A stretch of DNA of 64,000 nucleotides from Archangium violaceum (GTDB lineage Bacteria > Myxococcota > Myxococcia > Myxococcales > Myxococcaceae). Each line of letters begins with the position of its first letter. The stretch's first letter is position 1. The notes under the pieces were generated by a model. That model had not been told where the DNA came from, did not search any database, and saw only the letters and a program-made list of their open reading frames with translations. The stretch covers positions 11,390,001-11,454,000 of the forward strand of contig NZ_CP069396.1 of the NCBI RefSeq assembly GCF_016887565.1. The letters run 5' to 3'. Made by a program: the position numbers and the translations under genes. Shown piece by piece: positions 8,445-16,867 of the stretch.

Positions 8445-9460
8445 GCTCCGACCTGGGCGCGCCCCGGCTCCAACCGGCCCGGGCCCCCGCCCACCTCGAG
8501 GTGGAAGAGGTCGTCTCCCCGCGAGGCCTGGAGCAGCTCCGAGGCGAGTGGCGCTGGCTGTGGGCCCGCTGTCCCGGGGCCACCACCTTCCAGCGGCCCG
8601 AATGGCTGCTGCCCTGGTACCGGCACTTCGGCCCGGGCTTCTCGCCCCGACCGCCCTGGGTGGTGACGCTGCGGAGCGAGGGCCGGCTGGTGGGGCTCGC
8701 GCCACTGGCCATTCGCGAGGAGGAGGGAGCGCGCGTGGTGAGGCTGCTCGGCGAGGGCCTCTCCGACTCCCTCGACGTGCTGATGGATCCGTCCCTGGCA
8801 CCACAGGGCGTGCGGGCCCTGTTCGACTGGCTCGCCCGGAATGACGAGCGCTGGGACCTGTGCGTCTTCGAGCAACTCCGGGAAGACTCGCCCCTGCTGG
8901 CCACTCCCGTGCCTCCGGGCTGGGGCGAGCACAGCGAGGCGCGGGAGGTCTGTCCCCGGACGATCCTCCCCTGGGCGGCGGGGGGACGGCTCGCGGCCAT
9001 CCTGAGCCAGGCCCGTCACCGCCTGGAGCAACTGGGCCCGGTGCGCATCGAGGAGGCGAACGAGGGCAACCTGGACGCGATGATGGATTCGCTGTTCCGG
9101 CTGCGCGGTATGGAGGATGCCACGCTCCAATCCTTCCACCGGGAGGTGGCGCGCGGCCTGCTCGCCGCGCGGGCCCTGCGCCAGTACACCCTCCACGTGA
9201 ATGAACGGCCGGTGGCCGTCTTCCACGGCTTCCAGGACGGAGCGCACGTCCGCTATCACCTCGGTGGGGCCGATCCGGACTTCGAGCGCTACCACGTGGG
9301 CCACCTGGTGATCGCCCATGCCCTCGAGGAGGCGGCGCGCTCCGGGGCGACGGTGTTCGACTTCCCGCGTGGCTCCGAACCCGCCAGGTACCTCTGGGGC
9401 GCGAGGGAGAGCCGGGACCACCGGCGCAGCGTGTGGCACGGCCCCGAGACGAAGATGTGA
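8435..9460 (+). CDS. FemAB/GNAT-type acyltransferase
   Basis: 341 residues, ATG at 8435 inside the end of the deacetylase gene. The pattern is that of the GNAT 'acetyltransferase_6' (BioF2-like) group found in polysaccharide clusters: an N-terminal FQRPEWLLPWYRHFG, a central linker, and a C-terminal RPVAVFHGFQDGAHVRYHLGGADPDFERYHVGHLVI followed by FDFPRGSEPARYLWGA. It likely transfers an acyl or aminoacyl group to the amine exposed by the deacetylase. That step is inference from operon order. Confidence 0.78.
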   Translation: MALSSDLGAPRLQPARAPAHLEVEEVVSPRGLEQLRGEWRWLWARCPGATTFQRPEWLLPWYRHFGPGFSPRPPWVVTLRSEGRLVGLAPLAIREEEGARVVRLLGEGLSDSLDVLMDPSLAPQGVRALFDWLARNDERWDLCVFEQLREDSPLLATPVPPGWGEHSEAREVCPRTILPWAAGGRLAAILSQARHRLEQLGPVRIEEANEGNLDAMMDSLFRLRGMEDATLQSFHREVARGLLAARALRQYTLHVNERPVAVFHGFQDGAHVRYHLGGADPDFERYHVGHLVIAHALEEAARSGATVFDFPRGSEPARYLWGARESRDHRRSVWHGPETKM

Positions 9461-9613
9461 AGCCGCGGAGGCGCGGCTCATGAGACGACAGGCGGAGAAG
9501 CACCTGCCCCATCGGGAGGGATTGACCTGGCGGACAGGTGCCTTTCCGCCGCCTCGTCAACAGATTACCCGCATGCGGCTCTCCACTGGGCAGTCCCGGC
9601 GAGGAACACGTCC

Positions 9614-9877
9614 ATGACCCTGGCGATGCGAATCGAGCGTGAACAGCTGCAGTCGCACTCCGCACCCCGTCGGCGCTGGGTGACCGTGGCGGCGGATGGG
9701 AGTGGTTGGTACGTCCGGCTCGAAGGCAACCACCGGGTCGACCGATACCCCAACGTCACCCAGGCCATCCACCGCGGGCGGAAGCTGGCGCACCAGCACA
9801 AGCCCTCGGGCCTCGTCATCCAGTACCAGGACGGAGAGGAGGAGGAGCTCCAGTACGAGAGCGTGGCGAATCCTTGA
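9614..9877 (+). CDS. DUF2188 small protein
   Basis: 87 residues. The middle (VTVAADGSGWYVRLEGNHRVDRYPNV, then AIHRGRKLAHQHKPSGLVIQ) matches the DUF2188 pattern of a small alpha/beta domain found mostly in soil bacteria. Function unknown. The start ATG 9614 has GAGGA upstream. It stands alone between the glycan operon and the FRG gene. Confidence 0.75.
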   Translation: MTLAMRIEREQLQSHSAPRRRWVTVAADGSGWYVRLEGNHRVDRYPNVTQAIHRGRKLAHQHKPSGLVIQYQDGEEEELQYESVANP

Positions 9878-9950
9878 GGGCCCCGTGACGGGCCCGTGAA
9901 AACCTTTCACTTCCCGACGTCCCGAGCCCCCACGAAGCTGGTGGGGGCAC

Positions 9951-10793
9951 GTGCCAGAACACCGGGCGCTGCCCATCTTCCGTCCCGTGCAGGAGCAACG
10001 CGTCGAGAACTGGGTGGAGTTGCAGGATGCGCTCTTCGCGGGCTCGTGGAACGAGACCCTCAAGCGTTTCCGCCCCACCCTCGCCTTCCGCGGCATGCCG
10101 GACTCGAGCCATGACCTGGCCACCAGCCTCAACCGGCGCGGCGGCAACTACTCCCGCCAGGAGCACGTCATGCTGCGCGCCTTCCGCAAGTACGCGCGCG
10201 GCACCAGCAACCCCTGCGAGTCCATCTGGGACTGGCTGTCACTCGCCCAGCACCACGGGCTGCCCACGCGCCTGCTGGACTGGACCTTCAGCCCCTACGT
10301 GGCGCTGCACTTCCTCACGGAGAACCCGGAGCTGTACGGCATGGACGGCGTGGTGTGGTGCGTGGACTACCGCGAGACGAACCGGCTCCTCCCCCGTCCC
10401 CTCAAGGCCCAGCTCCAGGAGGAGGGCGCCGACGTCTTCAGCGCGGAGATGCTCGCCGAGGTGGCCGACAACCTCGCCACCTTCGATCGGCTCTCCCGCG
10501 GCCCCTTCGTGCTCTTCTTCGAGCCGCCCTCCATCGACGAGCGCATCGTCAACCAGTTCGCCCTCTTCTCGGTGATGAACGACGCCTCGGCGCGGCTGGA
10601 CGAGTTCCTCGAGCGCCAGAAGAAGGGCGTGCGCCGGCTCATCGTCCCCGCGCGCCTCAAGCAGGAGGTGCGGGACAAGCTCGACCAGGCCAACATCACC
10701 GAGCGTGTGCTCTTCCCTGGCCTGGACGGGCTCTCCCGCTGGCTGCGGCGCTACTACAACCCGCGGCCCCCCGGCGCCCCCCGTCTCCACTAG
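9951..10793 (+). CDS. FRG-domain protein
   Basis: 280 residues. LAFRGMPDSSHDLATSLNR (near residue 45), then SIWDWLSLAQHHGLPTRLLDWTFSPYVALHFL, is the classic FRG domain with its conserved Phe-Arg-Gly, QHxGxPTRLLDW and ALxFA-like elements. FRG domains are frequent in phage-defence and toxin proteins, but no enzymatic activity is certain. The start is a GTG with a weak ribosome site; another start nearby is possible. Its last four bases overlap the end of the convergent membrane-protein gene. Confidence 0.8.
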   Translation: MPEHRALPIFRPVQEQRVENWVELQDALFAGSWNETLKRFRPTLAFRGMPDSSHDLATSLNRRGGNYSRQEHVMLRAFRKYARGTSNPCESIWDWLSLAQHHGLPTRLLDWTFSPYVALHFLTENPELYGMDGVVWCVDYRETNRLLPRPLKAQLQEEGADVFSAEMLAEVADNLATFDRLSRGPFVLFFEPPSIDERIVNQFALFSVMNDASARLDEFLERQKKGVRRLIVPARLKQEVRDKLDQANITERVLFPGLDGLSRWLRRYYNPRPPGAPRLH

Positions 10794-10972
10794 GGACTGG
10801 AGTGGGCCTCCCTCTGCCCGGGCAGCCGCTGGTACTGAGTGGCGCGCCCCTCCTCCTTCACGCGCTTGTCGCTGAGTCTGCTGATGCCACCCAGGACGAT
10901 GGTGAGCGCGATGACGAGGAAGAAGAAGACGAGGACGGCGAAGAAAAACCCCATGGCGAACATGTCACCCAT
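10790..10972 (-). CDS. Small single-span membrane protein
   Basis: 60 residues: MGDMFAMG, one strongly hydrophobic helix of about 22 residues (FFFAVLVFFFLVIALTIVLG), then a basic, polar tail. AAAGGAGGT precedes the start, one of the best ribosome sites in the window, so this short gene is probably real. Function unknown. It converges with the FRG gene. Confidence 0.7.
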   Translation of the reverse strand: MGDMFAMGFFFAVLVFFFLVIALTIVLGGISRLSDKRVKEEGRATQYQRLPGQREAHSSP

Positions 10973-11024
10973 CGAGCGACCTCCTTTCGGCTCAAGGTAG
11001 GGCCGCTGTGGGAGCCCGTGCCTG

Positions 11025-11060
11025 CCCCCTCTCCCTCTGGGAGAGGGCTGGGGTGAGGGT
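11025..11060 (-). repeat. Dispersed palindromic repeat, copy 2
   Basis: Core CTCTCCCTCTGGGAGAGG, then GGGTGAGGGT; between the small membrane protein and the hydrolase. Confidence 0.9.
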
Positions 11061-11192
11061 CTGCCTCCCCGCTCGCCCTCCACCTCTCCCCGGGCTTGCC
11101 GTCTCCCCCGGACCACCAGACCTTGAGTGTCGAGTTCAACACACCCATCCCGACGGAGGACGCACGTCCGGTTTCGACTCCCGTTCACCCGA

Positions 11193-11229
11193 TACCCTCA
11201 CCCCAACCCTCTCCCGGAGGGAGAGGGAG
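11193..11229 (+). repeat. Dispersed palindromic repeat, copy 3
   Basis: ACCCTCACCCC then CTCTCCCGGAGGGAGAGG. It overlaps the hydrolase gene end and supplies that gene's last codons and stop. Confidence 0.9.
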
Positions 11230-11851
11230 TCAGCTCGCGCAACAGCCAGTCACGGACCACCGTGAAGACACGCTCGGCCGCCTCGTCCAGCACGTGCCCC
11301 GCTCCCGGAATGAGCTCCAGCGCCTTCTTCCCCCGGGCCCTCTCGTAGATGGACCGTGAGCAGCTCGGCGGCAGCACCGCGTCCGAAGCGCCGTGGATGA
11401 GCAGCAGCGAGCGCGGCGGCAGCTCCGACACGGCCTCCGCCCCGTAGCTCTGCGGTGACAGTCCCACCACCGTCGTCACCCAGGGCGACTGCGCTCCTGC
11501 GCCGATCATCACCGCCCCGCCGAACGAGTGCCCCACCAGCGCCACCCGCTCCAGCCCGTGCTCCACCAGGAACTCCACCCCCGCGAGCACGTCATGCACC
11601 GACTCCGCCAGGTCCGTCGCGTGCCGGTACTTCAGCCGCAGTGTGGACAGGCCCTGCCGCAGCAGCTCCTCGCCCAGCCGTGGATACAGTCCAAGGGCCG
11701 GCGTGTCGAAGCCTCCCCCCACTCCCCCGGCCAGCAAGGCGCCCGCCTTCGCTCCAATGGCCTCGTACAGCAGTACATCCACCGCGCCCCGCCTCGTGCG
11801 CAATGTAAATGACCGCGGCTCCATACCCGCCCCGTCTCGCGGCGTTTCCAT
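11198..11851 (-). CDS. Alpha/beta hydrolase
   Basis: 217 residues, cytoplasmic. The nucleophile elbow is GHSFGG (Ser109), with acid candidate HGASD and a late GAGHVLDE for the catalytic His, so the triad is complete. It resembles the dienelactone-hydrolase-like or KANL3/Tex30-like small hydrolases. The last residues, [11 protein letters not shown], are encoded by a copy of the dispersed repeat, which also provides the TGA. The ancestral C-terminus was probably lost or replaced. Substrate unknown. Confidence 0.82.
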   Translation of the reverse strand: METPRDGAGMEPRSFTLRTRRGAVDVLLYEAIGAKAGALLAGGVGGGFDTPALGLYPRLGEELLRQGLSTLRLKYRHATDLAESVHDVLAGVEFLVEHGLERVALVGHSFGGAVMIGAGAQSPWVTTVVGLSPQSYGAEAVSELPPRSLLLIHGASDAVLPPSCSRSIYERARGKKALELIPGAGHVLDEAAERVFTVVRDWLLRELTPSPSGRGLG

Positions 11852-11951
11852 CTCGGGTCCGCTCCTGCTGTCGTTCCAACCCTTGCCTCTAGGGTGGGCA
11901 TGAGCGGCAGGCTGGGAAGGCGTGCCATATCGGGCGGGAGAGCGAAGGGTA

Positions 11952-11988
11952 GACCCTCACCCTGGCCCTCTCCCAGAGGGAGAGGGGA
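11952..11988 (+). repeat. Dispersed palindromic repeat, copy 4
   Basis: ACCCTCACCCTGG then CTCTCCCAGAGGGAGAGG; between the hydrolase start and the kinase end. Confidence 0.9.
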
Positions 11989-12015
11989 TGGACACCGTGG
12001 GGAATCCGGAAGGGC

Positions 12016-13149
12016 TCAGGTCTTCGCGGCCGGCGGATGGCGCGGCAGGTTCAGCCAGAAGCAGGTGCCCTCCGCCTCCGTCGAGCGGACCTGCAACGCT
12101 CCCCCATGCGCCTTCACGATTTCATGGGTGATGTAGAGCCCCAGTCCCAACCCCGAGCGCGAGCCCGAGCGGGCACCATCCCGCCCGCGCACGAACGGGT
12201 CGAAGATGTGCGGCAACCGCTCCGAGGGAATCGGGGAGCCCAGGTTGTGCACCTCCACCCGCACCCCATCGCCCTCGTCGCGCGCCAGCACCCGCACCGC
12301 GCTGTCCTCCGGCGAGTACTGCACCGCGTTGCCCACCAGGTTGGACGCCGCCTGGGCGATCCGATCCGAGTCCCACTCGCCCCAACCGGTGCCCGACACG
12401 CCCAGCTCGAAGCGCCGCTTGGGATGCGCCACCTCCAGTTCCTCCACCACCTGCCGCAGCACGTCGTGCAGGTTCATCCACGTGCGCTGCAGCGGGTAGC
12501 CTCCGCCCAGCCGCGTGCGCGTGAAGTCCAGGATGTCGGAGATCATCCGCGCCATCCGGTCCGCGGAGATGGAGATGCGGTTGACGGCCTTGCGCTGGGG
12601 CTCGGACAGGCCCCCGTAGCGCAGCAGCAGCGCCGCGTTGCCGGAGATGGCCTGCAGCGGATTGCGCAGGTCGTGCCCGAGGATGCCCAGGAACTGCTCG
12701 CGGAACACCGCCGTCTGCCGCGCGGCCTCCTCGCGCTTGAGTCCCTCCTCCGCCCGCTTGCGCTCGATGGCGTAGCGCAGCGCGCGCACCAGCAGCGGCC
12801 CCGTCACCTGGCCCTTCACCAGGTAGTCCTGCGCGCCCGCGTGCACCGCCTTCATCGACAGCTGCTCGTCGTCCGTGCCGGTGAGCACCACCAGCGGCAA
12901 CATGGGCGCCGCCTGCAGCATCCGCTCGATGTTGGAGATGCCCTGCCCATCCGGCAGCGCCAGGTCCAACAGCACCACGTCCAACCCCGGCTCGCTCACC
13001 ACCGCGAGCGCCTCCGCCATGCGCGTCACGTGGCGCACCTCGAAGCGCACGGACGGCACCTCCTTCAGCTCCTCCTGCAGGAGCCGGGCGTCCCCGGGGT
13101 TGTCTTCCACCAGCAGCAGCCGCAACGGCCGTCCCTCGTTCTGGGTCAT
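12016..13149 (-). CDS. Receiver-histidine kinase hybrid
   Basis: 377 residues, no membrane segment. Receiver domain residues 8-130 with phospho-acceptor Asp62 in VVLLDLALPDGQG and Lys112 in YLVKG. Then a coiled linker, a HisKA domain with FLGILGHDLRNPLQ (His159), and an HATPase with N box ASNLVGNAVQYSP and G box GLGLGLYI. The order receiver-then-kinase means it can accept a phosphate and respond with its own autokinase. Third gene of a minus-strand set, seven bases after the response regulator, so probably co-transcribed. Confidence 0.9.
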   Translation of the reverse strand: MTQNEGRPLRLLLVEDNPGDARLLQEELKEVPSVRFEVRHVTRMAEALAVVSEPGLDVVLLDLALPDGQGISNIERMLQAAPMLPLVVLTGTDDEQLSMKAVHAGAQDYLVKGQVTGPLLVRALRYAIERKRAEEGLKREEAARQTAVFREQFLGILGHDLRNPLQAISGNAALLLRYGGLSEPQRKAVNRISISADRMARMISDILDFTRTRLGGGYPLQRTWMNLHDVLRQVVEELEVAHPKRRFELGVSGTGWGEWDSDRIAQAASNLVGNAVQYSPEDSAVRVLARDEGDGVRVEVHNLGSPIPSERLPHIFDPFVRGRDGARSGSRSGLGLGLYITHEIVKAHGGALQVRSTEAEGTCFWLNLPRHPPAAKT

Positions 13150-13156
13150 GGTGGCC

Positions 13157-13606
13157 TCACTCCCCCGAGGGCAGCCGCACCACCGACAACCAGAAGTCGT
13201 CGATGGAGCGCACCACCGAGATGAACTGATCCAGATCCACCGGCTTGGTGATGTAGCAGTTGGCGTGCAGGTCGTACGTGCGCAGGATGTCCTCCTCCGC
13301 CTTCGACGTGGTCAACACCACCACGGGGATGCGGCGCAGGCTCGAGTCCTCCTTGATCTCCGCCAGCACCTCGCGCCCGTCCTTCTTGGGCAGGTTGAGA
13401 TCCAACAGGATGAGGTCCGGCCGCGAGGACTCCGCGTGGGGACCCTCGCGGCGCAGGAAGGCCAGCGCCTCCACCCCGTCGCGCGCGACGGAGAGGCGGT
13501 TGCGCACCTTGCCCTCCTTGAGGGCCTCGATGGTCAGGCGGACGTCTCCGGGGTTGTCCTCCACCAGGAGGATTTCGATGGGCCGTCCGCGGGTGTCGTC
13601 ACTCAT
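13157..13606 (-). CDS. Single-domain response regulator (Rcp1-like)
   Basis: 149 residues, a receiver domain only: [13 protein letters not shown], acceptor Asp69 in [17 protein letters not shown] and a YITKPVD lysine. The pattern [19 protein letters not shown] is characteristic of Rcp1-type regulators partnered with phytochrome-like kinases. No output domain, so it likely relays phosphate to the hybrid kinase or acts by protein contact. Its ATG overlaps the stop of the large kinase gene (ATGA at 13603). Confidence 0.9.
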   Translation of the reverse strand: MSDDTRGRPIEILLVEDNPGDVRLTIEALKEGKVRNRLSVARDGVEALAFLRREGPHAESSRPDLILLDLNLPKKDGREVLAEIKEDSSLRRIPVVVLTTSKAEEDILRTYDLHANCYITKPVDLDQFISVVRSIDDFWLSVVRLPSGE

Positions 13607-16194
13607 GAAGTAGTGCCCTGGGGTGAGGGGGTGGGAATGGCGGGAAGGGTGAACCAGAACGTCGTTCCCTGTCCGAGCTGCGAATCCAGTCCGATGCGGC
13701 CACCGTGCCGCTCGACGATCTTCTTGCAGATGGCGAGTCCGATGCCGGTGCCGGGGTACTCCTCCTTGCCGTGGAGCCGTTGGAAGATGACGAAGATGCG
13801 TTCGTAATACTGCGGCTCGATGCCGATGCCGTTGTCCTCCACGGTGAAGCGCCACTCGTTGCCCTCGCGCTCGGCTTCCACCAGCACCCGGGGCGGCGTC
13901 TTCCCGCGGAACTTCAAGGCGTTGCCCACCAGGTTCTGGAAGAGCTGGATGAGCTGCGTCTCGTCCGCCATGACCGGCGGCAGCTTCCCCTGGACGAGCG
14001 TGGCCTCCGTCTCCTCCACCAACGTCTTGAGGTTGGCCAGGGCCTTCTCCAGCGCGCGGCCGGAGTCGATGGGCTTGAACTCGTGGCCCCGCGTGCCCAC
14101 GCGCGAGTAGGCCAGCAGGTCCTGGATGAGCCGCTGCATGCGGTTCACCCCGTCCACCGCGTAGGCGATGAACTCGTCCGCGTCCGAGTCCAGCTTGCCC
14201 TGGTAGCGCCGGGCCAGCAGCTGCGTGTAGCTGGCCACCATGCGCAGCGGCTCCTGCAGGTCATGCGAGGCCACGTAGGCGAACTGCTGCAGCTCCTCGT
14301 TGGAGCGCGCCAGCTCCCGGGCATGCTCCTGGAGGGACAGCTCGGCGCGGCGGCGCTCGAGGCCCTGGGCCACCGCGTCCGCCACCGTGGCCAGCGTGGC
14401 CAGCGCTTCCTCCTCCAGGGGGCTCCTGCCGAAGACGGAGAGCACGCCCACCAGCTGCCCGCGCACCAGCAGCGGGGTGCCCACGAAGGACACCAGTCCC
14501 TGGGCCTGCATCCACTCGCGAGACCGGACACCGGGGTGTTGCAGCACGTCGTTGAGCAGCAGGGGCTGGCGCGTCTGCCCCACCGTGCCGACGAACCCCT
14601 CCCCCAGCGCCAGACGGGTGGGCTGGATGGAGGAGGGAACGGCGACGCCGGCAGTGCCTTCCAACACCAGCGCCTGGGCCTCCCGGCTCCACCCCCACAC
14701 CTGCACCAGCGCCAGCGCCGGCAGGCTGCGCACCATCGCCCCGGCACAGTCCTGCATCAACCGGGAAGGAGCCTCCTCGCGCGACAACACCTCGCTCACC
14801 TTGATGCGCAGGGACTCCAGCTGGCGGGCACGCTGCTCGCTCTCCAGCCGCCGCGAGGACTCCTCGGCGCGGCGCTGGGCGGTGATGTCCGTGGTGGTAC
14901 CAATCCACTCGCGCACGGTGCCCTCGGGGTTGAGGAGGGGCACCGCGCGGCACACGGTGATGGCGTAGCGCCCGTCCGGCAGGCGGACGCGCATCTCCAC
15001 CTCATAGGGCTGTTTGAGCGCCCGCGCCGCCTCCCACCCACGCCGCACCCGCTCCTGGTCCTCCGGATGGATGGCGGCGAGCCAGCCATGGCCCCGGTAG
15101 TCCTCGTAGCTCTGCCCGGTGAAGGCCCGCCAGGAGGGCGAGTCCTCCTCCACGAGCCCATCGGGCCGGCGGACCCAGACGGCCTGGGCGCTGGCGGAAA
15201 CGAGCGAGCGGAAGCGCTCCTCGGCGCGCAGGGCGTTGCCGTAGAGGCGGGCGTTGTCCACCGCGAGCGCTGCGCGGGACGCCAGCTGCTCGGCGAAGAC
15301 CACGTCCGAGGGAGTGAAGCGCCGGCCGGACTCGGCGGTGACGAGCGCGAGGGCTCCGAAGGTACGGCCCCGCGCCGTGAGGGGCACGGTCAGCGACGAG
15401 CGCAGACCCAGCTCACGGGCGATGCGCAGTTGCTCCTTGTCCCGGCAGGCGGCCACCAGGAGCGAGTCGGGGATGTCCGGGAGCACCGAGGAGCGGCCGG
15501 TACGGATGACCTCGTGGATGCCGTGCGGGTCCTTGGGGTCAGGCGGGTAGCGCCGGCGCAGCTCATGGGCCCACTTCGCCTTGGAGGGATCCACGTGCGC
15601 CACGGCGAGCAGGCGCACGACGCCGTCCTCGCCCTGGATGTCGATGGAGCACCAGTCGGCCATCTGGGGCACCGCCAGGCGGGTGAGAGCCGCCAGCGTC
15701 GTCTCGTAGTCCAGCGAGGAGGCCAGCAGCGAGTCGGCCTGGGTGAGGAACCGCATCGAGTCCGCGGCGCGCTTCTGCTCGTCGATGTCGGTGCAGGTGC
15801 CGAACCACTTGACGATGCGACCATCGGCATCGCGCACGGGCTGGGCGCGACCGAGGAACCAGCGGTACACGCCGTCGTGGCGCCGGCAGCGGTACTCCAC
15901 CTCGTAGGTGTCCCCGGTGCGCAGCGAGTGCAGCCAGCGCTTCTGCGCCTCTGGCACGTCCTCCGGATGGAAGGGCAGGCGCCAGCCGTCTCCCTGGGTC
16001 ACCTCGAGGGACGAGCCGGTGTAGTCGTACCAGCGCTGATTGAAGTAGTCGTGGTAACCATCCGGCCGCGTCGTCCACACGAGCTGGGGGATGGCCTCGG
16101 CGAGCTGCCGGAAGGTGGATTCCCCATCAGGATGACTCAGGGTCTTGCTCAGCAGCGTGTGCACGTCCGTTACGCGTCGCTCGGTGGAGTTCAT
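13603..16194 (-). CDS. PAS-GAF-PAS-GAF sensor histidine kinase
   Basis: 863 residues, soluble. Order by eye: PAS near 25-145 ([18 protein letters not shown] ... [12 protein letters not shown]), GAF near 165-310, PAS near 320-445 (ending [13 protein letters not shown]), GAF near 480-620, then HisKA with [12 protein letters not shown] (His644) and an HATPase with VGNALKF, DNGIGI and [11 protein letters not shown]. The ASHDLQEPL form of the His box is typical of phytochrome-like kinases. No bilin-binding Cys context was found, so the ligand is open. The start at ATG 16194 is favoured over a 19-codon longer frame. First gene of the phosphorelay. Confidence 0.9.
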   Translation of the reverse strand: MNSTERRVTDVHTLLSKTLSHPDGESTFRQLAEAIPQLVWTTRPDGYHDYFNQRWYDYTGSSLEVTQGDGWRLPFHPEDVPEAQKRWLHSLRTGDTYEVEYRCRRHDGVYRWFLGRAQPVRDADGRIVKWFGTCTDIDEQKRAADSMRFLTQADSLLASSLDYETTLAALTRLAVPQMADWCSIDIQGEDGVVRLLAVAHVDPSKAKWAHELRRRYPPDPKDPHGIHEVIRTGRSSVLPDIPDSLLVAACRDKEQLRIARELGLRSSLTVPLTARGRTFGALALVTAESGRRFTPSDVVFAEQLASRAALAVDNARLYGNALRAEERFRSLVSASAQAVWVRRPDGLVEEDSPSWRAFTGQSYEDYRGHGWLAAIHPEDQERVRRGWEAARALKQPYEVEMRVRLPDGRYAITVCRAVPLLNPEGTVREWIGTTTDITAQRRAEESSRRLESEQRARQLESLRIKVSEVLSREEAPSRLMQDCAGAMVRSLPALALVQVWGWSREAQALVLEGTAGVAVPSSIQPTRLALGEGFVGTVGQTRQPLLLNDVLQHPGVRSREWMQAQGLVSFVGTPLLVRGQLVGVLSVFGRSPLEEEALATLATVADAVAQGLERRRAELSLQEHARELARSNEELQQFAYVASHDLQEPLRMVASYTQLLARRYQGKLDSDADEFIAYAVDGVNRMQRLIQDLLAYSRVGTRGHEFKPIDSGRALEKALANLKTLVEETEATLVQGKLPPVMADETQLIQLFQNLVGNALKFRGKTPPRVLVEAEREGNEWRFTVEDNGIGIEPQYYERIFVIFQRLHGKEEYPGTGIGLAICKKIVERHGGRIGLDSQLGQGTTFWFTLPAIPTPSPQGTTS

Positions 16195-16483
16195 GAAGGG
16201 GGGACGTGGGACGTTAACAGCGCCAGAACAGTCCGGAGCCGCCCCTCCCATTCAGCCCCCAACGGCTTTCCACCAGCGGACACTCCCGAAATGGGTGTTG
16301 CACACCCGGAGGACGGAGGGCGGGGTCCTCGCCAGGCCGCCCGGTCCACGGAGGGAGGAGCGCGAGCCGGCGCGAGTCATCACCTCCGCTGCTCGTGACG
16401 AACAGAAGGAGCTGTCGGTGGTGGCGCGAAGCCATCGGCGGGAGCAGACATGAGGGGAGACGGGACGCGAGGAGGAGGACCCC
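16195..16483. other. Divergent intergenic region
   Basis: 289 bases between the kinase gene and the DUF427 gene, which point away from each other. It should carry both promoters, but I see no convincing -35/-10 pair, repeat copy or small gene. Confidence 0.5.
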
Positions 16484-16768
16484 ATGGCGCGGGCGATGTG
16501 GAACGGAGTGGTGCTCGCCGAGAGTGATACGTACGAGCTGGTGGAGGGGAACGTGTACTTTCCGCTGGAGTCGGTGAAGCGCGAGGTGCTGAAGCACAGC
16601 GGCACGCACACGACCTGTCCGTGGAAGGGAGTGGCGAGCTACTACGACGTGGTGGTGGACGGAAAATCGAACAAGGACGCGGCGTGGTACTACCCGGAGC
16701 CGAAGGAAGCGGCGCGGAACATCCAGGGCCACATCGCCTTCTGGAAGGGAGTGCAGGTAGAGCGCTAG
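16484..16768 (+). CDS. DUF427 protein
   Basis: 94 residues. WNGVVLAESDTYELVEGNVYFP, then HSGTHTTCPWKGVASYYDV and AAWYYPEPKEAARNIQGHIAFW, the DUF427 signature across its full length. A small beta-rich domain of unknown function. GGAGGAGGA upstream fixes the ATG. Confidence 0.88.
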   Translation: MARAMWNGVVLAESDTYELVEGNVYFPLESVKREVLKHSGTHTTCPWKGVASYYDVVVDGKSNKDAAWYYPEPKEAARNIQGHIAFWKGVQVER

Positions 16769-16796
16769 CGGACCCGAGCGGTACCGGTGCACACTT

Positions 16797-16831
16797 CCCC
16801 TCTCCCTTCGGGAGAGGGACGGGGTGAGGGT
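16797..16831 (-). repeat. Dispersed palindromic repeat, copy 5
   Basis: CTCTCCCTTCGGGAGAGG then GGGTGAGGGT; between DUF427 and the TonB receptor gene. Confidence 0.9.
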
Positions 16832-16867
16832 ACCCGTCACCGAGTTCCCCAAGAAGAAGGTTCGTGG

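Noticed and set aside
13705-16398. Long plus-strand frame over the sensor kinase
   Set aside because: Opposite strand of a clearly conserved multi-domain kinase; composition is His/Arg/Leu-rich without motifs.
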